Shown here: positions 6,976 through 14,090 of the stretch, one piece after another
How positions within the stretch are numbered: position 1 is the stretch's first letter
How the letters are laid out: each line of letters opens with the position of its first letter
From: JAKAXG01 sp035702985
GTDB lineage: Bacteria > Actinomycetota > Acidimicrobiia > Acidimicrobiales > Palsa-688
NCBI GenBank assembly: GCA_035702985.1
Contig: DASSZD010000062.1
Coordinates: 1 to 14,148, forward strand
Length of the DNA: 14,148 nt
Direction of reading: 5' to 3'
Position numbers and translations under genes: made by a program
Notes under the pieces: generated by a model
The model's database searches: none
Told to the model about the DNA's origin: nothing
Seen by the model: the letters and a program-made list of their open reading frames with translations, nothing else

Positions 6976-8082
6976 GTGAGCTGTGACCTGGCCGCGATGC
7001 TGGCCCACCTGGTGGCCTGCGGTGGATCCGACCTGCACGTGGGCGTGGGAGGACCACCCCGCATCCGGGTGACGAGCGACTTGCGGCCGGCGCCGTTCCC
7101 GGCCGTGGAAGCCGGTGAGCTGGCATCCACCCTGAGGCAGATCATGCCGGCCGACCGGTGGGCCGAGTACGAGCGCACCGGGGAGGCGGACTTCTCGCTG
7201 TCCATCAAGGGGGTGGGCCGGTTCCGGGGCAACGCCTGCCGTCAGCGGGGCAGCGCGGCCGTGGTGCTGCGCCGGGTGCTGCCCTCGGCGGTGACGGCCG
7301 AACAGCTGGGCCTGCCCCCCATCGTCACCCGCCTGGCCAACGAGCAGCGGGGCATGGTGCTGGTCACCGGGCCGACCGGCTCGGGCAAGACCACCACCCT
7401 GGCCGCCATGATCGACCACATCAACACCACCCGGGCCAGCAAGATCGTCACCATCGAGGACCCCATCGAGGTGATCCACACCGACAAGCGATCGGTCATC
7501 TGGCAGCGGGAGATCGGCGCCGACACCGCCGACTACGCCCAGGCCATGCGCCGGGTGCTGCGCCAGGACCCCGATGTCATCCTCATCGGAGAGATGCGCG
7601 ACAGCGAGACGGTCTCCACCGCCCTGACCGCCGCCGAGACCGGCCACCTGGTGCTGTCCACCCTGCACACCACCAGCGCCACCGAGACCATCAACCGGAT
7701 CATCGACTTCTTCCCGGCCAACCAGCACCGCCAGGCCCGGCTCAGCCTGGCCGGGGTGCTCAAAGGCGTGGTCAGCCAGCGCCTGGTGCCCACGTCCGAC
7801 GGCCAGGGCCGGGCCCCGGCCATCGAGGCCATGGTGGTCACCGGCCGCATCGCCGACTGCATCGTCGACCCGGACAGCCCGGGGGAGAGCATCGAGGAGC
7901 AGATCGCCGGGGGCAGCTACTACGGGATGCAGACCTTCGACCAGAGCCTGTTCCAGCTGGTGCGGGCCCAGGTCACCACGCTGCAATCAGCGATTGCGGC
8001 GGCGTCCAACCCCCATGACCTGATGGTGGCCCTGGAGACGGCGGGCGTGGTCCCGGCCCGGAAGAGCGCGGTGCTGTCCTAG
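6976..8082 (+). CDS. pilT: Type IV pilus retraction ATPase PilT
   Basis: 368-residue hexameric secretion-type ATPase that powers disassembly and retraction of type IV pili at the inner face of the membrane. It opens with the PilT-type N-terminal domain (LVACGGSDLHVGVGGPPRIRV). Walker A is GPTGSGKT (132-139), the Asp box TIEDPIE (159-165), Walker B DVILIGE (200-206), and the His box TGHLVLSTLHT (222-232). A PilT-like C-terminal segment (GVLKGVVSQRLVP) follows. PilB loaders carry a longer N-terminal domain and usually a tetracysteine motif, both absent here. GTG 6976 (VSCDLAAML) gives a family-like N-terminus but has only a weak SD; ATG 6997 is the alternative. No other pilus gene is in the window, so it stands apart from any pil cluster. 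Its last bases overlap the convergent YihY-type gene. Confidence 0.92.
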   Translation: MSCDLAAMLAHLVACGGSDLHVGVGGPPRIRVTSDLRPAPFPAVEAGELASTLRQIMPADRWAEYERTGEADFSLSIKGVGRFRGNACRQRGSAAVVLRRVLPSAVTAEQLGLPPIVTRLANEQRGMVLVTGPTGSGKTTTLAAMIDHINTTRASKIVTIEDPIEVIHTDKRSVIWQREIGADTADYAQAMRRVLRQDPDVILIGEMRDSETVSTALTAAETGHLVLSTLHTTSATETINRIIDFFPANQHRQARLSLAGVLKGVVSQRLVPTSDGQGRAPAIEAMVVTGRIADCIVDPDSPGESIEEQIAGGSYYGMQTFDQSLFQLVRAQVTTLQSAIAAASNPHDLMVALETAGVVPARKSAVLS

Positions 8083-9401
8083 ATCCGATCAGGGGGAAAA
8101 AGGTCCCCGCCGTTCGCCTCCGAGCCCGTCGGCCGGACAGGAGCCCGTGCCCTTCGGAGGGTCTCGGGAGGCTTGGCGCCGAGCGCCTCGAGGGAGCAGC
8201 CCAGGTCGGGATCGCGACGGGCGGCGGCGACCAGGGCCTTGACCGCCTGGTCGGCGGCGGCCCGGCGGGCCCGGGCCAGCTCCTCCAGGCGGCTCGGGTC
8301 CCGGGTCGATTCCCGCTCGCGGGCCAGGTCGTCGAGCAGCTGCAGCTGGGCCACCGCGGCCGGCACCCCGGCTTCCGGGCCGCCGGTTCGGGGTCCGCCC
8401 GGTTCGGTGCCGGCGCCGGTGATCTTGGACCACGTCACCTCGATGGTCTCCCCGGCGCTGCGCTGCGCCTCCCGGACCTGGCGCAGCAGGGCCCGCCGGT
8501 CGGCGTCGGTACCGGCCGAGCCGCTCAGGCTGCGGGGCCAGAGGTGGTACTCCAGCACGACGTTCAGTTCGGCGCAGTAGATGACCAACCGGGCCCCCAG
8601 GTAGATCCAGGCGGTCAGGGCGATCACGAAGCCCACCGACCCGTACAGCCGGGAGGCGTGCGCCAGTTCGCGGCTGACGAAGAGCGAGCCCAGATTGAGC
8701 AGCGCCGTCCAGCCCACCGCCCCGGCGGCGGCGCCGGGGGCGACCGACCGCCAGGACAGGTGGCGGTTGGTGAGAACCTGGAACGCCAGCCCGAACAGGA
8801 CCAGGTTGAGCACCAGTGACCCGGTCACCGACACGGCGTCGCCCGCCGCCCCGAGCACCCCGCCGCCGCCCCGGAGGGCGCTCACCGCGTCGGACGCCAG
8901 GAACGTCGCCCCCAGGATGACCAGCATCAACAGCCCCCGCGCCCGGCCCCACCACAGGCCGGGGCGGTCACCGAGGGGGATGTCCCAGATGGTGTTCATG
9001 GCCTGCTCGGTGGCCCGGGTGACGCCCAGGCCGGCCCATGCCGCCCCGGCGAGGCCGATCCCCAGGGCCGCCTGGCTGGTCCTGATGGTGCCCTGCAGGT
9101 ACTGCGAGAGGGCCGGGAAGGACCGCTCGACGCTGTGCAGCACGCTGTTCTGCAGCTCCTGGTCGCCGGCCAGGATCAGGCTGAGGATCGCCGCGAACAC
9201 CAGGAGCAGGGGGAACACCCCGAGGAACCCGTAGTAGGCGATCAGAGCGGCCAGGTTGCCGCCCTGATCCTCGGAGGACTTGCGGACCACCGCCACCGGC
9301 ACCGCCAGCCATGGCCGCCGCCGCTGGATCCGGTCCAGCCGCCCGAGGCCGCGCCGCAACTGTGCCGTCACCCGGCCCAGGTCCGGTTTGATCCCCTGCA
9401 T
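8079..9401 (-). CDS. YihY/BrkB-family inner-membrane protein
   Basis: 440-residue integral membrane protein of the YihY/BrkB family, whose biochemical role is not settled; early names suggesting ribonuclease BN or serum resistance are unreliable. Family hallmarks are present: LAALIAYYGFLGVFPLLLVFAAI (about 50-72), the middle GLGVTRATEQAMNTIWDIP, NRHLSWRSVAPGAAAGAVGW, and YGSVGFVIALTAWIYLGARLVIYCAELN. About six transmembrane helices lie within residues 50-285. An unusually long hydrophilic C-terminal tail (~150 residues) follows, Gly/Pro-rich and then Arg/Ala/Glu-rich with coiled-coil character (RLEELARARRAAADQAVKAL). ATG 9401 is preferred, but GTG 9440 is also open; a TACCCT -10-like hexamer lies among the codons between them, which argues for a start downstream of it. 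No clear SD. It is divergent from the transporter gene. Confidence 0.85.
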   Translation of the reverse strand: MQGIKPDLGRVTAQLRRGLGRLDRIQRRRPWLAVPVAVVRKSSEDQGGNLAALIAYYGFLGVFPLLLVFAAILSLILAGDQELQNSVLHSVERSFPALSQYLQGTIRTSQAALGIGLAGAAWAGLGVTRATEQAMNTIWDIPLGDRPGLWWGRARGLLMLVILGATFLASDAVSALRGGGGVLGAAGDAVSVTGSLVLNLVLFGLAFQVLTNRHLSWRSVAPGAAAGAVGWTALLNLGSLFVSRELAHASRLYGSVGFVIALTAWIYLGARLVIYCAELNVVLEYHLWPRSLSGSAGTDADRRALLRQVREAQRSAGETIEVTWSKITGAGTEPGGPRTGGPEAGVPAAVAQLQLLDDLARERESTRDPSRLEELARARRAAADQAVKALVAAARRDPDLGCSLEALGAKPPETLRRARAPVRPTGSEANGGDLFPPDRI

Positions 9402-9490
9402 ACGGTCCGGCACTGCCTCATCAGGGTAGGGGCCGAGCACGGCCGCCGGGGCGGGAGTCGGTCTCCGGCGGTCACTTCAGGTCCCACTGC

Positions 9491-9511
9491 CGTAACCCTG
9501 GCGTAACCTGG
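9491..9511 (+). repeat. Direct repeat with -10-like element upstream of the efflux gene
   Basis: CGTAACCCTGG (9491-9501) and CGTAACCTGG (9502-9511) are near-identical and head to tail, about 80 bases before the transporter start. The second copy contains TAACCT (9504-9509), which fits TAnnnT. The pair could be promoter plus operator half-sites of a regulator, possibly the transporter's own winged helix; this is inference only. Confidence 0.3.
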
Positions 9512-9575
9512 AGCGGCTGGGCGACATCTCCCCGAAACCGCTGAGCCAGAAGAATCCGCCCGCCGATCCGCCAGA

Positions 9576-9582
9576 AGAGGAG
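9576..9582 (+). promoter_or_regulatory. Ribosome binding site that fixes a TTG start
   Basis: AGAGGAG ends five bases before TTG 9588. It is one of the few clear Shine-Dalgarno sites in the window and decides the rare start codon of the efflux gene. Confidence 0.75.
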
Positions 9583-9587
9583 CACCT

Positions 9588-11657
9588 TTGAGCGACGCCG
9601 ACCAGCGCTCCGCCGCCCCGTCCCCACCACCTGCCCCGTCCGGCCCCGTCGTCGCCGGGCAGGACCTGGACCACCGCCGGGTGCTGATAATCATCGGGGC
9701 GCTCCTGCTCGGCATGCTGCTGGCCGCTCTGGACCAGACCATCGTCGCCACCGCCCTGCCGACCATCGCCGGCGACCTGCACGGGCTGTCGCAGCTGTCC
9801 TGGGTGGTGACGGCCTACATCCTGGCCTCGACCGCGTCCACCCCCCTGTGGGGGAAGCTGGGCGACCTCTACGGGCGCAAGCTGTTCTTCCAGGCCGCCA
9901 TCGTCATCTTCTTGGTCGGCTCGGTGCTCTCGGGGATCAGCCAGTCGATGATCGAGTTGATCGGCTTCCGGGCCCTGCAGGGCGTCGGCGGCGGCGGGCT
10001 CATGATCGGCGCCCAGGCCATCGTGGGGGACGTGGTGTCCCCCCGGGACCGGGGCCGCTACCAGGGGATCTTCGGCGCCGTGTTCGGCGTCACCAGCGTG
10101 ATCGGACCGCTGCTCGGGGGGTTCTTCGTGCAGAACCTCTCGTGGCGGTGGGTGTTCTACATCAACCTGCCGGTGGGGGCGGTCGCCCTGGTCGTCACCG
10201 CCATCGTCCTGCCCAACCCCCCGGCCCGGGTGTCCCACGTCATCGACTACGCCGGCACCCTGCTGCTGGCCGGGGCGGCCACCTCCTTCGTGCTGCTCAC
10301 CACCCTGGGCGGGGTCACCTACCCGTGGAGCTCGGCGCCCATCTACCTGCTCGGCGCCGGCGGGGTGATCCTGCTGGCCGCCTTCGTGACGGTGGAGCGG
10401 CGGGCGGCGGAGCCGGTGCTGCCGCTGCGGCTGTTCTCCAACCGGGTGTTCTCGGCCACCAGCGCGGTGGGCTTCGTGGTCGGCTTCGCCATGTTCGGGG
10501 CCATCACCTACCTGCCGCAGTACATGCAGGTCGTGCGGGGGGCCAGCCCCACCGGCTCCGGCCTGCAGTTGCTGCCGCTCATGGCCGGCCTCCTGCTGAC
10601 CTCGATGAGCTCGGGCATCCTGATCAGCCGCTGGGGCCGCTACAAGGTGTTCCCGGTGGTGGGGACCGCCGTCATGACCCTGGGCATGTACCTGCTGTCC
10701 CTGATGGGGGTGGGCACCCCGGCCATCGACTACACGCTTTACATGTTCGTGCTCGGAGTCGGCATCGGCGGGGTCATGCAGGTCCTGGTCATCGCCGTGC
10801 AGAACGTGGTCGAGTACAAGGACCTGGGGGTGGCCACCTCGGGCGCCACCTTCTTCCGGTCCATCGGCGGCTCCTTCGGTACCGCCGTGTTCGGGGCCAT
10901 CTTCGCCAACCAGCTGACCGGGAACCTGCACCACTACCTGGCCGGCCTGCCCCTCCCGGCCGGCTTCAGCGGCACCGCCGGGGCCAGCCCGGCGGCGCTG
11001 GACCGGCTGCCGCCGGCGGTGCACTCGGGGTTCATCCACGCCTACGCGTCGTCCCTGCACACGGTGTTCCTGTGGGCCGTGCCCATCTCGGCGGTGGCGT
11101 TCTTCCTCACCCTGCTGCTCAAAGAGGTGCCGCTACGCCAGGCGGTGGCCACCCCGGACCAGGCCCAGTCCCTGGCCCCCACGTCCATGCCCTCCAACAC
11201 CGACTCCTCCGACGAGGTGGTGCGGGTCCTGTCGGTGCTGGCCAGCCGGGAGGACCGCACCCGGATCTACACCGAGCTGGCCCAGAACGCCGGCCTGGGC
11301 CTCGATCCCCGCTCCACCTGGATCCTGTTCCGCCTCGACGGCCGGCCCGAGCTGGACGTGGCCGAGCTGGGGCAGCGCTTCGGTTTCGAGCCGGGGGAGA
11401 TGGTCGGGTTGTTCCAGCCCCTCCAGGACGCCGGCCTGGTCACGGTGGACGGCCACACGGCCCGCCTGACCTGCGACGGGGAGGTGGCCATCGAGCGGCT
11501 GGTGGCGGCGCGCCGGGCCCGGCTGACCCAGTGGCTAGGATCATGGTCGGACGAAATGGACGCCCGCCTGGTGGACCGGCTCGACGAGCTGGCCCGGGAC
11601 CTGCTGAGGGACCCGAGCAGCCGGCAGGACCTGCAGGCCGGTCCGGCTCTGCGCTGA
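9588..11657 (+). CDS. DHA2-family MFS efflux transporter with C-terminal winged-helix domain
   Basis: 689-residue proton-driven drug/metabolite exporter of the 14-helix DHA2 family. Residues ~30-515 are transporter: TM1 carries LDQTIVATALPTIAGDL (48-64), motif A is GKLGDLYGRK (89-98), motif C is GVTSVIGPLLGG. After KEVPLRQ (512-518) a Ser/Pro/Asp linker leads to ~150 soluble residues: DEVVRVLSVLASREDRTRIYTELA, then LDVAELGQRFGFEPGEMVGLFQPLQDAGLV as helix-turn-helix, a small wing, and a long helix RLVAARRARLTQWL..WSDEMDARLVDRLDELARDLL that recalls the MarR dimerisation helix. The frame is continuous, so this is a true fusion. I recall similar extensions in other actinobacterial DHA2 pumps. The TTG start at 9588 is supported by AGAGGAG (9576-9582) five bases upstream; no other in-frame start fits. 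Substrate unknown. Confidence 0.9.
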   Translation: MSDADQRSAAPSPPPAPSGPVVAGQDLDHRRVLIIIGALLLGMLLAALDQTIVATALPTIAGDLHGLSQLSWVVTAYILASTASTPLWGKLGDLYGRKLFFQAAIVIFLVGSVLSGISQSMIELIGFRALQGVGGGGLMIGAQAIVGDVVSPRDRGRYQGIFGAVFGVTSVIGPLLGGFFVQNLSWRWVFYINLPVGAVALVVTAIVLPNPPARVSHVIDYAGTLLLAGAATSFVLLTTLGGVTYPWSSAPIYLLGAGGVILLAAFVTVERRAAEPVLPLRLFSNRVFSATSAVGFVVGFAMFGAITYLPQYMQVVRGASPTGSGLQLLPLMAGLLLTSMSSGILISRWGRYKVFPVVGTAVMTLGMYLLSLMGVGTPAIDYTLYMFVLGVGIGGVMQVLVIAVQNVVEYKDLGVATSGATFFRSIGGSFGTAVFGAIFANQLTGNLHHYLAGLPLPAGFSGTAGASPAALDRLPPAVHSGFIHAYASSLHTVFLWAVPISAVAFFLTLLLKEVPLRQAVATPDQAQSLAPTSMPSNTDSSDEVVRVLSVLASREDRTRIYTELAQNAGLGLDPRSTWILFRLDGRPELDVAELGQRFGFEPGEMVGLFQPLQDAGLVTVDGHTARLTCDGEVAIERLVAARRARLTQWLGSWSDEMDARLVDRLDELARDLLRDPSSRQDLQAGPALR

Positions 11658-11683
11658 CCCCCCCTTTTTCCTGACCCCCCTCA

Positions 11684-11720
11684 TTCAAATTTCAGAACTG
11701 TGGGAAAGACTGTACGAGTG
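11684..11720 (+). promoter_or_regulatory. AT-rich promoter region before the acyltransferase operon
   Basis: The gap after the efflux gene holds the window's most obvious AT-rich patch (TTCAAATTTCAG at 11684-11695). TTTCAG (11690-11695) and TGTACG/TACGAG around 11711-11718 could serve as -35 and -10, although neither is a close match. A start of transcription near 11721 would make the ATG there leaderless. Confidence 0.35.
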
Positions 11721-11756
11721 ATGGTGACGACACCGGGCCTACGGCCGCGCCCGTGA
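11721..11756 (+). CDS. Possible 11-residue leader peptide
   Basis: ATG to TGA, encoding MVTTPGLRPRP. The stop overlaps the next gene's GTG as GTGA (11753-11756), a normal arrangement for translational coupling. No SD lies upstream, but the ATG sits just after the candidate promoter, so leaderless translation is possible. It may instead be only part of the 5' leader. The peptide itself matches nothing I recognise. Confidence 0.25.
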   Translation: MVTTPGLRPRP

Positions 11757-12976
11757 CGCTGTCCTCCGGAACGGCGGCCGGGACGGACGCGGCGGCCGTC
11801 GGACCGCCCGCCGACCTGCCGTCGGCCACCCGGCCCCCGGCCCCTCCGGCCGGTGGCCACCTGGCCGCGGTGGACGTGGTGCGTTTCCTGACCATCGCCG
11901 GGGTGCTCCTGGTCCACAGCACCTCGCTGGCCAACACCAGGTCCTCACTGGCAGCCAACGCCGTGCTCGAGGTGACCCACGTGACCCGCTCGGTGTTCCT
12001 GATGCTGTCGGCGTTCGTGCTCACCTACAGCTTCCGGCGCAAGCCGCTCGGCCGGGTGCCCTTCTGGAAGCGCCGGTACCCGCTGGTGGTGGCCCCCTAC
12101 GTCCTGTGGAGCCTCATCTACTACGTGACCGACGGGGACCTGCACCCGAGCGCGTCGTCGATCGGGACCTTTTTCCTGGACCTCCTCGACGGGGGAGCCA
12201 AGTTCCACCTGTACTTCCTGCTGCTCACCATGCAGCTGTACCTGATCTTCCCGTTGCTGATGGCCGCCGTCCGGCGGTGGCCCCGGCTGCTGCCCCGGGC
12301 GGTGGTGCTCGGCACGGCGTTCCAGGTGCTGTTCACCGCCGCCGTGCACTACAACTGGCGACCCCCGGTGCTGGGCATCTGGCTGGACCATCCGGGGACC
12401 TGGCTACCGAGCTACCTGATGTACGTGGTGGGCGGCATCGCCGCCGCCGTGTACTTCGACCAGACGACGGCCTGGATCCGGGACCATTACCGCCTCCTGG
12501 CCGTGGCGTTCGTGGCGGCCCTGGCCCTGTCCATCGGCAGCTACCTGGCCGACCTGTCGTTCCTCGGCTACGCCCCCATCAAGGCGGCGGAGGTGTTCCA
12601 GCCGGCCAATGTGATCGAGGCGGTGGCGGTCACCGCCGCCGAGTTCGGTCTGGGGCTGTGGGTCGCCGACCGGGCCTCGGTGCGCCGGTTGGCCTTCCTG
12701 GAGAAGGCGTCGGACGTCTCGTTCGGCCTGTACCTGGCCCATCCGCTCCTGCTCGAGGCCACCCTCGACGTGGCCGCCTGGGCGGGTATCTCGGCCGTTC
12801 TGGCCACCTGGCCCAGCGGGGCGGTGGAGGCGGTCATCGCCTTCGGGCTGGTCCCGTTCGTCTACGTCGGCACCTTCGTGGCGGTCGACGTCCTGCGTCG
12901 CAGCCGGCTCAGCCTGTGGCTCACCGGCCGGCGCGGCCCCCGGCCGGTCCCGACCCCCGCCCCGGCACCGGCATGA
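11753..12976 (+). CDS. Integral-membrane acyltransferase 3 family protein
   Basis: 407-residue membrane acyltransferase (OafA/acyltransferase-3 type). Such enzymes move acetyl or other acyl groups across or within the membrane onto sugars, polysaccharides or lipids. After a Pro/Ala-rich cytoplasmic N-terminus (1-35) comes HLAAVDVVRFLTIAGVLLVHS with the conserved Asp41, Arg44 and His55. VFLMLSAFVLTYSF (81-94) replaces the usual FF.LSGF.lt, and FWKRRYPLVVAPYVLW (104-119) is the R..R..P.y segment. About ten hydrophobic helices follow, including SFGLYLAHPLLLE near the end, and a Pro-rich C-terminus. GTG 11753 is adopted: it overlaps a short upstream ORF as GTGA; an SD is not apparent. The 3' end overlaps the esterase gene by four bases, so the two are probably co-translated. 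Acceptor unknown. Confidence 0.88.
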   Translation: MTLSSGTAAGTDAAAVGPPADLPSATRPPAPPAGGHLAAVDVVRFLTIAGVLLVHSTSLANTRSSLAANAVLEVTHVTRSVFLMLSAFVLTYSFRRKPLGRVPFWKRRYPLVVAPYVLWSLIYYVTDGDLHPSASSIGTFFLDLLDGGAKFHLYFLLLTMQLYLIFPLLMAAVRRWPRLLPRAVVLGTAFQVLFTAAVHYNWRPPVLGIWLDHPGTWLPSYLMYVVGGIAAAVYFDQTTAWIRDHYRLLAVAFVAALALSIGSYLADLSFLGYAPIKAAEVFQPANVIEAVAVTAAEFGLGLWVADRASVRRLAFLEKASDVSFGLYLAHPLLLEATLDVAAWAGISAVLATWPSGAVEAVIAFGLVPFVYVGTFVAVDVLRRSRLSLWLTGRRGPRPVPTPAPAPA

Positions 12977-14013
12977 ACCCCTCGCCTCCCCGCCGGGTGG
13001 TGCTCCTCGGCGTGACCGTCCTGGGCCTGCTGGTGGCCGGCGTGCTCATCGCCGGGCACCCCCGCCCCAAGCCCGTTCTGCACCGCAAGCCGGCCCACCT
13101 GGCGCACGTCGCCACCACCTCGGCGGGCCCCTCCCCGGCGTCGACCACCACCTCGGCCACGGCCGCCGCCGCCTCGTCGACCACCACGACCATCCCGGTC
13201 CCGCCGCTGGCCGTGCCCACCACCCAGTCCGGGGTCCACTGGGTGGAGCAGAAGGTCAGCCTCACCTACCAGGGCCTCAGCCGCGGCTACATCCTGTTCC
13301 GACCGGCGGCCCGCCAGGCCACCCCCATCCCGGTGGTCGTGGAGCTGGCCGGCTGCTGCGTCTCGGCCGAGATCGAGGCGGCACGGGACAATCTCAAGGG
13401 CGTGGCCGGGCCGGTGATCCTGGTCTACCCGGAGTACTACGAGAAGTTCTGGAACGCCGGGGCGTGCTGCGGGCCCCCCACCAACCAGGGGGTGGACGAC
13501 GTCGGCTTCGTCAACACCGTGATCGACCGGGTGCGCTCCAGCCAACCCGACGCCGCCCCCGGACCGGTGTACCTGGCGGGCTATTCCAATGGCGGGAAGC
13601 TGGCTATGGAGATGGCGTGCCGGGAGCCGTCGGCCTTCGCCGCGGTAGCGGTGTACGGGGCCACCCGCACCACATCGTGTTCGGGGCCACCGCCGGCGTC
13701 GGTGCTGATCATGGCGGGCACGGCCGACCCGGAGGACTCGGTCAACGGGCCGCCGGTCGTACAGAACGGCTTCACCGAGCCCACCGTCAACCAGCTGGTG
13801 GACAGCTACCTCGCCGCCGACGGCTGTTCGGCGTCCCGCCAGACGTTGACGCTGGGGGCCACCAGCATCGCCCGGTGGGGTCCGTGTTCCAACTCCCGCC
13901 TGGTCCAGGAGGTGCTCTACCAGGGGGCCAACCACACCTGGCAGGCCGGCTCCGGCCAGACCCCCTCGGCCGAGCAAGTGATGTGGGATTTTTTCGCCCA
14001 ATTCGGCGCTTGA
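12973..14013 (+). CDS. Secreted PHB-depolymerase/LpqC-like serine esterase
   Basis: 346-residue exported alpha/beta hydrolase. Residues 8-28 form a signal peptide or membrane anchor (Arg-Arg, then VVLLGVTVLGLLVAGVLIAG). A Ser/Thr/Ala-rich linker (45-75) passes through the wall zone, and the catalytic domain starts near 88. Nucleophile Ser205 lies in GYSNGG (203-208); probable acid Asp252 follows AGTA; catalytic His321 is in GANHTW. WNAGACCGPP (160-169) and VDDVGFV (174-180) are hallmarks of the family that includes feruloyl esterases, LpqC and polyhydroxybutyrate depolymerases. Paired cysteines at 128/129 and 165/166, plus 216, 236, 285 and 305, suggest disulfides. The gene starts inside the acyltransferase's stop (ATGA, 12973-12976), implying coupling. 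Substrate could be an acylated polysaccharide, a polyester or a plant phenolic ester; the sequence does not decide. Confidence 0.88.
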   Translation: MNPSPPRRVVLLGVTVLGLLVAGVLIAGHPRPKPVLHRKPAHLAHVATTSAGPSPASTTTSATAAAASSTTTTIPVPPLAVPTTQSGVHWVEQKVSLTYQGLSRGYILFRPAARQATPIPVVVELAGCCVSAEIEAARDNLKGVAGPVILVYPEYYEKFWNAGACCGPPTNQGVDDVGFVNTVIDRVRSSQPDAAPGPVYLAGYSNGGKLAMEMACREPSAFAAVAVYGATRTTSCSGPPPASVLIMAGTADPEDSVNGPPVVQNGFTEPTVNQLVDSYLAADGCSASRQTLTLGATSIARWGPCSNSRLVQEVLYQGANHTWQAGSGQTPSAEQVMWDFFAQFGA

Positions 14014-14040
14014 GGTTCCCCGGCGAACGACCGATAGTTT
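14010..14040 (+). promoter_or_regulatory. Candidate promoter for the last gene
   Basis: TTGAGG (14010-14015) and TAGTTT (14035-14040) resemble SigA -35 and -10 hexamers with a 19-base spacer. Transcription from about 14047 would give a leader of roughly 44 bases before the GTG at 14091. This is the best two-box match in the window. Confidence 0.45.
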
Positions 14041-14054
14041 AGAGTCCCGGCGGG

Positions 14055-14072
14055 GCTGCCGTTTGGGGCGGC
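14055..14072 (+). other. Small hairpin in the 5' leader
   Basis: GCTGCC (14055-14060) pairs with GGCGGC (14067-14072) across a GTTTGG loop: six pairs, one of them G-U. It sits just upstream of the AGGGA ribosome site (14080-14084) and could modulate mRNA stability or translation. Short GC stems are frequent by chance in this DNA. Confidence 0.3.
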
Positions 14073-14090
14073 GAAGAGTAGGGACAAACG

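Noticed and set aside
5529..6986. 485-codon plus-strand open frame opposite the acyl-CoA synthetase
   Set aside because: Low-complexity shadow; all catalytic motifs of an adenylate-forming enzyme lie on the minus strand.
9477..11060. 527-codon minus-strand open frame opposite the efflux transporter
   Set aside because: Its composition is dominated by Gly, Gln, His and Asp from reverse-complemented hydrophobic codons; no recognisable fold, and the plus strand encodes a clear transporter.
11654..11680. Two CTGACCCCCC copies around a TTTTT run after the efflux gene
   Set aside because: They are direct, not inverted, so no stem forms before the T run; not an intrinsic terminator.
12106..12972. 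In-frame upstream extension of the esterase
   Set aside because: It overlaps the acyltransferase in another frame and is Pro/Arg/Gly-rich; the ATG at 12973 starts a proper signal peptide.
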